DNA of 37,299 nt, taken from contig JAILHV010000141.1 in NCBI GenBank assembly GCA_024695625.1, forward strand, positions 1 through 37,299, read 5' to 3'. Below the pieces are notes generated by a model. The model saw only the letters and a list, made by a program, of their open reading frames with translations, did not search any database and had not been told where the DNA came from. The translations under genes and the position numbers were made by a program. Below are positions 16,268-23,454 of this stretch, one piece after another. The stretch comes from Treponema sp. Lineage in GTDB: Bacteria > Spirochaetota > Spirochaetia > Treponematales > Treponemataceae. Each line of letters begins with the position of its first letter. The stretch's first letter is position 1.

Positions 16268-16519
16268 GTTTTATTTGTGTGGAGTTATTTATGACGTGCC
16301 ATTAATTTAAGCTGAATTTTTTTAAATTTGGACGGTGATTTCTTTTAGTCTGCCATTTTGCGGTAAGTCTGTTTCGGCTCTTATGCCAATGCGTCACCGC
16401 CATTTCGGGCTTGCCTAAAACTTCGTTACGAGAACCGGTTTTCGCCGTCATTGCTGTCGCAACCAGTCTTTGGCATGCCTCTCCATGGCGGCGTAAGTTG
16501 TTCCCAGCCACCTGGGCTT

Positions 16520-16545
16520 TTATTTTGTTACGTTGAACTTGAAGA
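16520..16545 (-). pseudogene. Duplicated 3' tail of ychF
   Basis: 26 bases match the true ychF end (16623-16648) at 24 positions. On the minus strand they encode FKFNVTK and a stop, exactly the C-terminus of YchF. Both differences are third-position synonymous changes (TTT/TTC and AAT/AAC). The coding similarity fades upstream (LI in place of LF before FKFNVTK). This looks like the leftover end of another ychF allele. Confidence 0.55.
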
Positions 16546-16622
16546 TGAGCTGGTAACAAGTGCGTGCCGGCGACCCCAAGGCCAACAAAACAAAGGTATA
16601 AGTCCAAACTACTGATGGACCG

Positions 16623-17759
16623 TTATTTTGTTACATTGAACTTAAAGAATAATACGTCCCCATCCTGTACGACGTATTCCTTTCCTTCAGTGCGGTATTT
16701 TCCGGCTTCCTTGATTTTTTCTTCGCTGCCGTACTGCCTTAGGTCATCAACAGTGTAGGCTTCTGCCTTGATGAATCCCTTTTCAAAGTCTGTGTGGATA
16801 ACTCCTGCTGCCTGTGGTGCCTTGTCTCCGGCGTGAATTGTCCATGCGCGGCATTCGTCTGCTCCGCCTGTAAAGAAGGTTCGTAAGCCCATCAAGTGGT
16901 AAACCTGGCGGGCAAGAACTGTAAGTCCGCTTTCTTTAAGACCAACGGATTCCATGAATTCTTTGCGGTCAGCCTCGTCGGTAATCTCTGAAAGGTCAGC
17001 TTCAAACTTTCCGCAGATAACAACCACTTCTGATTTTTCTTCTGCGGCAATTTTCTTTACGGCTTCTACGTATTTGTTTGTGCCGGATTCAATTGTGTCT
17101 TCGTCTATGTTGCAGACAAAAATCTGTGGCTTAATCGTAAGCAGGTGAAGGTCGTAGATTGCCTCGCGCTCATCATCTGTAAGGTCTGCCATGCGGGCGC
17201 ACTTGCCGTCCTGGAGCAGGGGCTTTATTTTTTCTACGGCGCTCATGTAAGGGGCAAGCTTTTTTTCTTCTTCTTTACCCATGGCGCGGATTTGCTTTGT
17301 AATTTTTTCCTGCCTCTTGTTGATTGTGTCCAAGTCTGCCTGGGCAAGCTCGAAGTCTATGGTAAGAATGTCGCTTTCCGGGTCGATTGGGGCGTCTGTT
17401 TTTGCGTCTTCGCGTACGTGCTGAATGTCCGGGTTGTCAAAACAGCGTACAACGTGGGCTATTACGGTTGTTTCGCGGATGTTTGCAAGGAACTGGTTGC
17501 CAAGGCCTTCTCCCTTGCTTGCTCCCTTTATAAGTCCTGCAATGTCTACAAAGTCTACGGCAGCAGGAATTTTCTTTTTGGGCTGGAAAACGCTTGCCAT
17601 AAAATCAAGGCGCTCATCTGGCAAGTCAACAACGCCAACATTGGGGTCTATTGTACAGAAAGGATAGTTTTCTGCGGCGGCAGGTGCTTTGGTGAGAGCG
17701 CAAAAAAGTGTGGACTTTCCAACATTAGGAAGCCCGACGATTCCACAGTTAAGTTTCAT
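16623..17759 (-). CDS. ychF: Ribosome-binding ATPase YchF (Obg-like ATPase)
   Basis: A 378-residue TRAFAC-class ATPase, a little longer than the 363-residue E. coli protein. G1 is GLPNVGKST (residues 8-16), the switch II region is DIAGLIKGASKGEGLGN, and the altered G4 CNIDED is the hallmark of YchF/OLA1 that gives ATP over GTP preference. The coiled-coil insert spans about residues 135-200. The C-terminal TGS domain has GVIHTDFEKGFIKAEAYTVDD-type sequence and ends in FKFNVTK. It is a single-gene unit with its own promoter upstream and no coupled neighbour. The 3' end is duplicated 103 bases downstream. Confidence 0.97.
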   Translation of the reverse strand: MKLNCGIVGLPNVGKSTLFCALTKAPAAAENYPFCTIDPNVGVVDLPDERLDFMASVFQPKKKIPAAVDFVDIAGLIKGASKGEGLGNQFLANIRETTVIAHVVRCFDNPDIQHVREDAKTDAPIDPESDILTIDFELAQADLDTINKRQEKITKQIRAMGKEEEKKLAPYMSAVEKIKPLLQDGKCARMADLTDDEREAIYDLHLLTIKPQIFVCNIDEDTIESGTNKYVEAVKKIAAEEKSEVVVICGKFEADLSEITDEADRKEFMESVGLKESGLTVLARQVYHLMGLRTFFTGGADECRAWTIHAGDKAPQAAGVIHTDFEKGFIKAEAYTVDDLRQYGSEEKIKEAGKYRTEGKEYVVQDGDVLFFKFNVTK

Positions 17760-17794
17760 ATATGATTCCCTTATTTATAGAAAATATTTGTGAG

Positions 17795-17823
17795 ATTATA
17801 GCGTATTTTACAAAATTAGTTAA
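17795..17823 (-). promoter_or_regulatory. Predicted promoter of ychF
   Basis: Minus strand: TTAACT (17823-17818), 17-base spacer, perfect TATAAT (17800-17795). The leader to ATG 17759 would be about 30 bases, with AAGGGA as a weak ribosome-binding site. Confidence 0.6.
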
Positions 17824-17838
17824 GGGCAGAACTTATGT

Positions 17839-17956
17839 AAAAAAAACACGGACTTGTTCGGCGGGTCCCAGTAACGGAAAAAATCAAGGAATCCTCCCTA
17901 AAGGGTCCCCCCCGTGCTTTTTTCCTACGTCCCGCCGAGCAAGTCCGTGTTTTTTT
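17839..17956. terminator. Large bidirectional terminator hairpin
   Basis: Bases 17847-17865 (CACGGACTTG, TCGGCGGG) pair with 17931-17949 over 19 pairs with one G-U; flanking A and T runs (17839-17846 and 17950-17956) extend the stem to about 26 pairs. The loop is about 65 bases and holds a smaller CCCT/AGGG hairpin. The A/T flanks give a U-run in both directions. On the minus strand it lies just after the SH3 gene end (17980). Confidence 0.8.
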
Positions 17957-17979
17957 AGTAAAATATAATGTTGCAAATG

Positions 17980-18915
17980 TTAGAAGTCAAAGAGGTGGAG
18001 GTAGGCTCCGAAAACCCAGCCTTCCTTGTCTTCGCCTTCTACTCTTCCGTAGTACCAGTAGTCTGTTACACCGTTGATTGTCTGTGTGTGCTTTGTGCGC
18101 TTTTGGGCAAGAAGAACCTGGTAGTTGCTTCCGCTGCCAAGGCCTTCAACTTTGGCTGTTACGGAATTGTCTGCGCTTGTTCCCGGCTTGCTCCTCATGT
18201 TGATTGTGGAACTGGAGTCGGCAAAAATTGCCATTCTGAGCGTTGAGGAGAAATCGTAGAAACCGCCTTCTTCCAGGTCAACACCGTGCAGGTATTCATC
18301 CGCAGCCTTTACGATTGCAGAAATGTCTGCTGATGATTTTTCCTGCAATTTCTTAAGGTTGTTAAAGCTTGCTTCCTGGGCCTTTTTTGTTTTTGCCGTC
18401 TTTATCTTAGAGAAAACGGTCATTGCCTGGCGCATGGATTTGTCCGTGGATGATTTTCCTTCCAGAATGTAGCCGGTAGTTACGCTTTTTATAGAATAGT
18501 TGTAGTACTGGATTCTTGTGAGCTGTGCATAGTCGCTTTTTGCAGGGCCGCATGAAAGGACGAGGGCACCAGTCTTGAGGATGGATTTTCCGCAGTTTAC
18601 AAGGTCAAGGCCATCAAACAGGGCTGTGTCTTCCACGATGATTGCCATTGCTCCTTCCGGATAGGATGCGATTTGGTTTTTGTTTGCCCAGAGCTGCTTG
18701 CCCTGGTAGTTTACCTGCACCTTGCCGTCTTTTTCCGCACCGCCGGTAGTTTCAATGGATGTGCCCGTGGAAAGCTTTGCGACTTGTGTCATCTTTCCGT
18801 CTTTTTCTTCAAAGAGGGGGCCGTTTGGCATGAGCATATAGGCTGTTGCGGCAAAAAGGTTTGTGCCTGCCGCCATAAGAAAAGCGATTGTAAAATTCTT
18901 TATTGTCTTTTTCAT
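17980..18915 (-). CDS. Exported SH3-domain protein
   Basis: A 311-residue exported protein. The N-terminal signal (MKKTIKNFTIAFLMAAG, cleavage probably after NLFA) has no lipobox Cys, so it is probably periplasmic. Residues about 27-85 form one small beta-rich, SH3-like unit (LFEEKDGKM, VNYQGKQLWANKNQI). A helical middle (about 150-215) follows. The C-terminal part is a bacterial SH3 domain (INMRSKPGTS, YYGRVEGEDKEGWVFGAYL). SH3b domains often bind peptidoglycan or envelope proteins, so an envelope role is inferred. GGAGA precedes the ATG. The gene follows a larger SH3 lipoprotein gene by 18 bases, forming an operon of two related proteins. The exact function is unknown. Confidence 0.82.
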   Translation of the reverse strand: MKKTIKNFTIAFLMAAGTNLFAATAYMLMPNGPLFEEKDGKMTQVAKLSTGTSIETTGGAEKDGKVQVNYQGKQLWANKNQIASYPEGAMAIIVEDTALFDGLDLVNCGKSILKTGALVLSCGPAKSDYAQLTRIQYYNYSIKSVTTGYILEGKSSTDKSMRQAMTVFSKIKTAKTKKAQEASFNNLKKLQEKSSADISAIVKAADEYLHGVDLEEGGFYDFSSTLRMAIFADSSSTINMRSKPGTSADNSVTAKVEGLGSGSNYQVLLAQKRTKHTQTINGVTDYWYYGRVEGEDKEGWVFGAYLHLFDF

Positions 18916-18933
18916 AACATCTTTCTCCGTCTT

Positions 18934-20256
18934 TTATTCTTCTATTCCAAAGTCTGGTGTTCCAGAACTTGGAGCTGGTTCAAGGACACCGTCTTTTATC
19001 CATGCGCTGAATGCCCAGCCTTCTACTGCGTTTGTGTAGTCAAAGTATGAGTGTGAAGAAAAGCGAGTTGGGGAAATGTCCAGCTTGTTGCCGTCTTCAA
19101 GTTCAGATGGAGTTTCTGTTCCGGGCTTTCCTGTCGTAACATAAAGCCACTTTCCCTTCTGTCCGGAAACGGTTCCGCTTTCTGGAACAGACATGCGGTA
19201 GTAGACAGGGGTTTTGTCGTCCAGCTTAGTCTTTACCGGTGCGGCTGTGGTTGGCTGCAGGCGGAGTGAAATCTTGGACCCGTCGCCCGTGTTTACGTAT
19301 GCCACGTACCAGTTGCCCATCTGCGTTATCTTGTCCGTGGAAACGGAAATGTCTCCCTTGGCGCTGGTTGCGTTTACCATCTGGGACAGCCTGTATTCTG
19401 TGGAAGAAGAAAGGTTGCCATTGCCGCCTACTGACCTTGCGATTGCAACCAAATCTTTTTTTACAGTTGCGTTTGCCTGGTTTTCTGCGCGGTTAAGAAG
19501 CATTTGGCAGGCAATTTCCGTATTGCTTGCCTTTAGGCAGTCTGATTCAACGTAGAACTTCTGCAGCCATCCCTTGTTCGTCTTTCCATAAACCTGGTAG
19601 AATCCGTCTGATTCGAATCCGATTCTTGCTACAACCTGATCCTGCGGGTAGTAAATTCCGTCATCGCGGATGTTTTCTATGGATGGCTGGTCGTAGGCGA
19701 GTGCATCGCCGCCGCTTATGATTGCAGCTGTACCGCGAATTGCAACGAGTTCCTTGTTGACCCACCTGTTTTCCTGGTTGTTGAAGACAATGTGAATCCA
19801 TGTGCGCTTTTTGCCGTCGTATGTGTATATGGCTTCTTTTTCCTCCGGCTCACCGTTTGCGCCTTTGAATGCGTAAAGGACCGTTCCCGCCGCAGCAGAG
19901 AGCTTCCAGTCCATCCTGCCGTTTTTGTTTTCTTCGCAAATACCGGCTTCTGGGGTCCATACCATTACGAGAGGAATCATGCCTGCTGTATTGTATTCCT
20001 CCGTTACAAATGATGCCGGTGTGCTTTGCCCTGCATCGGTGGTATTCCCGCCGTCTTCCGTAAGGGATTCGAATGTGTCTTCTACGTAAAGTTCCCCGCC
20101 TTCTTCTTCATCGGAAGAAAGGGACTCCTGGTCTGCTTCCTGCGCCGTTTCGCTGCCTGAAGAATCTTTGTTTCCGTCTTTTTTGTTGCAAGAAAGAATT
20201 GCTGCGGCAAAAATAAGGACTGCCGCAACTTTTATGCATTTTTTGAATATCTGCAT
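18934..20256 (-). CDS. Lipoprotein with SH3-like domains
   Basis: A 440-residue lipoprotein with lipobox AILSC (Cys23). The next about 70 residues are a disordered, acidic Ser/Glu/Asp linker, as used to space a lipoprotein from the membrane. Three SH3-like beta units can be seen: WKLSAAAGTVLYAF to NRWVNKELVAI, then a unit ending KTNKGWLQKFYVESD, then a C-terminal unit with SLRLQPTTAAPV, GKWLYVTT and EGWAFSAWIKDG. A short helical segment (about 240-280) separates the second and third. A good AGGAG ribosome-binding site precedes ATG 20256. It heads a two-gene operon with the smaller SH3 protein. The family is not recognised beyond the domain type; an envelope-associated role is inferred. Confidence 0.8.
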   Translation of the reverse strand: MQIFKKCIKVAAVLIFAAAILSCNKKDGNKDSSGSETAQEADQESLSSDEEEGGELYVEDTFESLTEDGGNTTDAGQSTPASFVTEEYNTAGMIPLVMVWTPEAGICEENKNGRMDWKLSAAAGTVLYAFKGANGEPEEKEAIYTYDGKKRTWIHIVFNNQENRWVNKELVAIRGTAAIISGGDALAYDQPSIENIRDDGIYYPQDQVVARIGFESDGFYQVYGKTNKGWLQKFYVESDCLKASNTEIACQMLLNRAENQANATVKKDLVAIARSVGGNGNLSSSTEYRLSQMVNATSAKGDISVSTDKITQMGNWYVAYVNTGDGSKISLRLQPTTAAPVKTKLDDKTPVYYRMSVPESGTVSGQKGKWLYVTTGKPGTETPSELEDGNKLDISPTRFSSHSYFDYTNAVEGWAFSAWIKDGVLEPAPSSGTPDFGIEE

Positions 20257-20284
20257 GCTCTGCTCCTAAAATTATAGTTATGAG

Positions 20285-20313
20285 AGAATATAATATTTCT
20301 GCATGTTTTTCAA
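20285..20313 (-). promoter_or_regulatory. Candidate promoter of the SH3 lipoprotein operon
   Basis: Minus strand: TTGAAA (20313-20308), 17-base spacer, TATTCT (20290-20285). Leader to ATG 20256 about 22 bases, leaving room for the AGGAG. Confidence 0.4.
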
Positions 20314-20342
20314 GGTTACGCTTTTTTTAAGGCAGGTCCTTT

Positions 20343-20432
20343 TGCAAACAAAAGCCTAGCCCCGATTGGAAGGGCGGGCGCAAGCCCGTTGCCGCCAGGC
20401 AATGGAGGGGTAGGGGCCCCGGAACCCTGGAA
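20343..20432 (+). repeat. GC-rich dispersed repeat, copy 2
   Basis: This copy contains TGCAAACAAAAGCCTAGC, a CGGGC-GCAA-GCCCG hairpin (GNRA-type tetraloop), then AATGGAGGGG and CCGGAACCCTGG. Its 5' part matches 737-769 and its 3' part matches 30835-30910 (CAATGGAGG, CCGGAACCC). The hairpin sits at the same place in the 30835 copy but with different bases. Confidence 0.55.
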
Positions 20433-20433
20433 A

Positions 20434-20469
20434 GCGGGTAAAAATTGCGTCCTTGCAATTTTTACCCGC
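20434..20469. repeat. Perfect 15-bp inverted repeat
   Basis: GCGGGTAAAAATTGC (20434-20448) pairs with its exact complement at 20455-20469 around GTCCTT. It directly follows repeat copy 2. No gene ends here on either strand, so it is not an obvious terminator and may be the end of the repeat element. Confidence 0.65.
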
Positions 20470-20636
20470 AAATTTTCTTACGAAAACTTGCCGTGTTGTA
20501 CTGCAAAGAAATGACGCAGCGTCCATGTTGCTGCTTGTTAGCGGTTTAGGGTAGGAATTGCAACTTGCGGTTTGCTGTTTTAACCGCCGGTTTAACTTGT
20601 TATACGCTCCAAAAAAAAGACAAATTTCCTGTCTAC

Positions 20637-20665
20637 TTGCTTATTTTTCCCGAAAAAAATAAAAT
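20637..20665 (+). promoter_or_regulatory. Predicted promoter of the HD-hydrolase operon
   Basis: TTGCTT (20637-20642), 17-base spacer, TAAAAT (20660-20665). Transcription would begin near 20672, just upstream of the AGGGGG ribosome-binding site. Confidence 0.5.
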
Positions 20666-20684
20666 TGCACTATAGGGGGTTGCC

Positions 20685-21773
20685 ATGGGCTTTTTGAAAC
20701 ACACCGGTGACACGACTGATTTTAATTCTGCGCGCTACCATAAAATTCTTTGCGCCGACTATCCTGACTTTTTGGATGAATATTTAAGGCTTCCCATTTT
20801 GCAGCGTTTGGACGGTGTTACGCTTTTGTGCGGGACTGACTGGACTCCTCTTTTTAAGAACCGCTTTTATTATTCCCGCCTGCAGCATTCCATTGGAACG
20901 GCACTTATCGTATGGAATTTTACCCATGACCTAAGGCAGACTCTTGCGGGGCTTTTGCACGACGTTTCCACCCCGGCCTTTAGCCATGTGATTGATTTTA
21001 GGAACGGCGATTCCCTTATGCAGGAAAGTACCGAGCAGAACAATCAGAAGATGATTAACGAGGATTTGGAGCTTAGCGAGCTTCTCTTTAGCCACGGAAT
21101 CTACAAGTATGAAATTGACAACTACCACCGCTATCCCATTGCGGACAACAACATTCCCGGCCTTAGCGCGGACAGGCTTGAGTACATGTTCCCGAGCGGA
21201 TGTTCGCTGGATGCAGTGTGGACCATGGACGAGATAGAAAGACTTTATTCCCAGGTTGCGGTTCTTGAAAACGATGACGGCCTTCCCGAGCTTGGCTTTG
21301 TGGACAAAGAGGCGGCACTTGAATACATGCGCAAATTCATAGAAGTGAGCATGATTTTGCAGCACAACGAAGACAAGGTTGCAATGCAGCTTATGGCGGA
21401 TGTTGTTTCGCGGGCGGTTGAATGCAAGCTGATAGAAGAAGAGCAGCTGTTTACGATAAGCGAAAAAGCTCTTGTAGAAAAATTCGATGCGCTTGTAAAG
21501 GATGGCACTGATGAACACTTTGCGCGGCTTTACCATACCTTCCGCAACATGAAGGTTGTCCAGCACACCCAGGAGCCTCTCGAAGACAGCTACTGCGTTT
21601 CCGTTTCCGTAAAAAAGCGTTACGTGAATCCGCTTGTAAAAGTTGGCGGTGGAAGCGATTCTTCCCATGCAAAGGCAAAGAGGCTTTCCGCCTTGAGCAG
21701 CGAGGCTGAATCCTGCATCAATGAATTCCTTGCCTTTAGCGACACGCAGTTTGGCTGCGTTCCCTGGTGCTGA
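20685..21773 (+). CDS. HD-domain phosphohydrolase
   Basis: A 362-residue cytoplasmic metal-dependent phosphohydrolase of the HD superfamily. The metal site is visible: His68 in RLQHSIGTA, His92-Asp93 in GLLHDVSTPAFSH and Asp163 in GLSADRLEY, the H...HD...D set. The N-terminal RLPILQRLDGV and the later order resemble dNTP triphosphohydrolase-like and related HD proteins that act on nucleotides, but the substrate cannot be assigned. The final third is helical and not recognised. ATG 20685 follows AGGGGG by five bases. The gene's end overlaps or nearly touches a receiver/AraC regulator gene, so the two form an operon and may share a signal. Confidence 0.88.
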   Translation: MGFLKHTGDTTDFNSARYHKILCADYPDFLDEYLRLPILQRLDGVTLLCGTDWTPLFKNRFYYSRLQHSIGTALIVWNFTHDLRQTLAGLLHDVSTPAFSHVIDFRNGDSLMQESTEQNNQKMINEDLELSELLFSHGIYKYEIDNYHRYPIADNNIPGLSADRLEYMFPSGCSLDAVWTMDEIERLYSQVAVLENDDGLPELGFVDKEAALEYMRKFIEVSMILQHNEDKVAMQLMADVVSRAVECKLIEEEQLFTISEKALVEKFDALVKDGTDEHFARLYHTFRNMKVVQHTQEPLEDSYCVSVSVKKRYVNPLVKVGGGSDSSHAKAKRLSALSSEAESCINEFLAFSDTQFGCVPWC

Positions 21774-21793
21774 TTTATGATGTACGGTTTGTG

Positions 21794-22480
21794 ATGTACG
21801 GAAGAAAAAAAATCCTTTTTGTTGGGACTGACCAGAAGATGCTCGTATGCCTTTCGCGCGATTACGAGACGGAAGTAATATCTTCGGTAAGGATTCTGGA
21901 CACCATACTTTTTAACTTTATCCCCGATCTGCTTGTCTTTGATTCCCTTGAAGACCTGGACGTAAAATCGGTAAGGCGCAACGACAAGCTCAGGAACGTT
22001 CCGGTGATGGTCATAAGCGACAGCTTTGACGGCTTTGGAAACGAAAGGCTCGTCTCTGATTTTCCCCGCACGATTCTTTGCAATACGGAAGTGGCAATGC
22101 AAAAGCCCTTCTTGCAGCGCATAAAGTCAATTCTGGAAAAGCGGGAATCCATTCTGCCTCCGAGGACAGGCAAGCTTGTAAAAGGCGCAATTTTTTTTAT
22201 CAACAAAAATTTTGCCCGCCACCTTTCGCGCCAGGACATAAGTGCCCACTGCGGTGTTTCCGCCGACTACCTTTCGCGCGTTTTCGTAAAAGAGATGGGA
22301 AGCCAGCTGTGGGACTACCTCCTTTCATACCGGCTCTACATGGCAAAGCTTATGATGGAAGAAACTTCCCTTACGGCAAAGGAGGTTGCTTTAAAATGTG
22401 GCTTTGCAAATGATTCCTATTTTAGCAAGTCTTTCCGCAAGGCTTACGGGGTTACGCCCAATTCGCTTAGGAAAAATTAG
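21794..22480 (+). CDS. Atypical receiver-AraC transcription regulator
   Basis: A 228-residue protein from ATG 21794; a GTG at 21767 in the same frame would add nine residues and overlap the HD gene, and neither start has a clear ribosome-binding site. Residues about 5-115 look like a receiver domain: KKILFVGTDQKM, PDLLVFDS with Asp50 in the phospho-acceptor place, and a Lys in QKPF. The usual N-terminal acidic pair is replaced by Gly-Thr-Asp, so phosphorylation may be lost or altered. The C-terminal about 100 residues are a standard AraC HTH (ISAHCGVSADYLSRVFVKEM and EVALKCGFANDSYFSKSFRK). No kinase gene lies beside it. The first gene of the pair is an HD hydrolase. Confidence 0.85.
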   Translation: MYGRKKILFVGTDQKMLVCLSRDYETEVISSVRILDTILFNFIPDLLVFDSLEDLDVKSVRRNDKLRNVPVMVISDSFDGFGNERLVSDFPRTILCNTEVAMQKPFLQRIKSILEKRESILPPRTGKLVKGAIFFINKNFARHLSRQDISAHCGVSADYLSRVFVKEMGSQLWDYLLSYRLYMAKLMMEETSLTAKEVALKCGFANDSYFSKSFRKAYGVTPNSLRKN

Positions 22481-22519
22481 GTGAATTCTTTTGCGGCAGA
22501 TTTATCTTTAGAAAAGTAT

Positions 22520-23449
22520 TTACTCCAATCCCACGTATTCGGCAACAATGCTTTGCACTGGATGGAGGTAACTTGGGCCAAAGAGGTTCAGGTGGTTTAG
22601 GAGCTGGTAGAGGTTGTAAAGGTCGCGCCGGTCTTCATAGCCTGGCTGAAGGGGGAAGGCTTCGCGGTAGGAGTCGTAGAAGGAGCTGGGGAAGCCGCCG
22701 AAAAGTTCTGTCATGGCAAGGTCTGCCTCAGCGTGGCCAACATAGCAGGCTGGGTCAATGAGGATTGCCTTTCCGTCTGGGTTTGGGATTACGTTGCCGC
22801 CCCATAAGTCGCCGTGGAGGAGGCTGGGCTTTGCCGGTTCAACAAGGAATTTTTCCAGGTTGTCCATGAGCTTTGTGTTGAGTGTCCTGTCCGAGTCGGA
22901 AAAATATTTGTCTGCGGCCTTGAATTGGGGTGCGAGCCTTTCATCGCGGAAGAAGGAAATCCAGCTTGTCCTCGGCGTGTTTTTTTGTTCGCGGGCACCG
23001 ATGAAGTTGTCTTGGAAAAAGCCGAAGTTTTTCGTGGATCTTTTGGTGAAGGGAGCTGTATCTGCTCTGTGCATGGCGGCAAGTTCGCGGGCCAGTGTTT
23101 CAAAGTAGTCGCTTTTCTTTTTTCCGCTTTGGATGAATTCCATGAGGAGAAAGCTGTAGCCTACATCCTGCCCGTCATCCGTTCCCGTACAGAGTATTTT
23201 TGGCGTGCCTATTGAATTAGTGCTGGCGATTGCGGAAAGATCTGCGGCTTCTGCTGTAAAAAAGGCTGCGTTTTCTTTTGCATTGGCCTTCATGAAAATG
23301 CGTTGGCCTGTAGTTAGCGTGAGTGCGTATGATTTGTTTATGTCTCCGCCAGAGACACGGTCGGTTCTTGCTATGGCAACCGAAGTTCCAAAGAGCGAGA
23401 CCAGGGCACTTGCTAGTGAAGTATAGTGGGGAAGCGGTTGGGAAGTCAT
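22520..23449 (-). CDS. Fructosamine/ketosamine-3-kinase family protein
   Basis: A 309-residue kinase with a protein-kinase-like fold (APH/FN3K family, PF03881). The N-lobe has VSGGDINKSYAL and a Lys in FMKAN (ATP site). The catalytic loop is LLHGDLWGGN and the metal motif LIDPACYVGHAEADLAMTELFGGF, the signature stretch of the family. FGFFQDNFIG and the helix YNLYQLLNHLNLFG are also typical. These enzymes phosphorylate sugar adducts on proteins or small amines to trigger deglycation. The ATG lies five bases after the parB stop (a short TAAGGCAAATG junction), so it is translated from the parA-parB mRNA. The link to chromosome partition is probably only genomic. Confidence 0.93.
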   Translation of the reverse strand: MTSQPLPHYTSLASALVSLFGTSVAIARTDRVSGGDINKSYALTLTTGQRIFMKANAKENAAFFTAEAADLSAIASTNSIGTPKILCTGTDDGQDVGYSFLLMEFIQSGKKKSDYFETLARELAAMHRADTAPFTKRSTKNFGFFQDNFIGAREQKNTPRTSWISFFRDERLAPQFKAADKYFSDSDRTLNTKLMDNLEKFLVEPAKPSLLHGDLWGGNVIPNPDGKAILIDPACYVGHAEADLAMTELFGGFPSSFYDSYREAFPLQPGYEDRRDLYNLYQLLNHLNLFGPSYLHPVQSIVAEYVGLE

Positions 23450-23454
23450 TTGCC

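Larger units (their letters stand above)
16170..16622. other. Gene-poor stretch between the kinase operon and ychF
   Basis: These 453 bases hold the operon promoter and leader (16170-16267), a central segment with no supported gene (about 16268-16519), and a second copy of the ychF 3' end (16520-16545). A 101-codon frame on the minus strand (16607 to 16302) has a basic, low-complexity product with no ribosome-binding site and was not accepted as a gene; the segment may be a dispersed repeat or a decayed insertion. Confidence 0.4.
20257..20684. other. Gene-free divergent region with repeats and two promoters
   Basis: These 428 bases separate divergent genes. They contain the minus-strand promoter (20285-20313), a GC-rich dispersed repeat (20343-20432), a perfect 15-bp inverted repeat (20434-20469), about 165 bases with no recognised feature, and the plus-strand promoter (20637-20665). 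No reading frame here is supported. Confidence 0.6.

Noticed and set aside
16302..16607. 101-codon minus-strand frame between the kinase operon and ychF
   Set aside because: No ribosome-binding site, basic low-complexity product, and it runs out of frame through the ychF tail duplicate. It may be part of a repeat; treated as non-coding.
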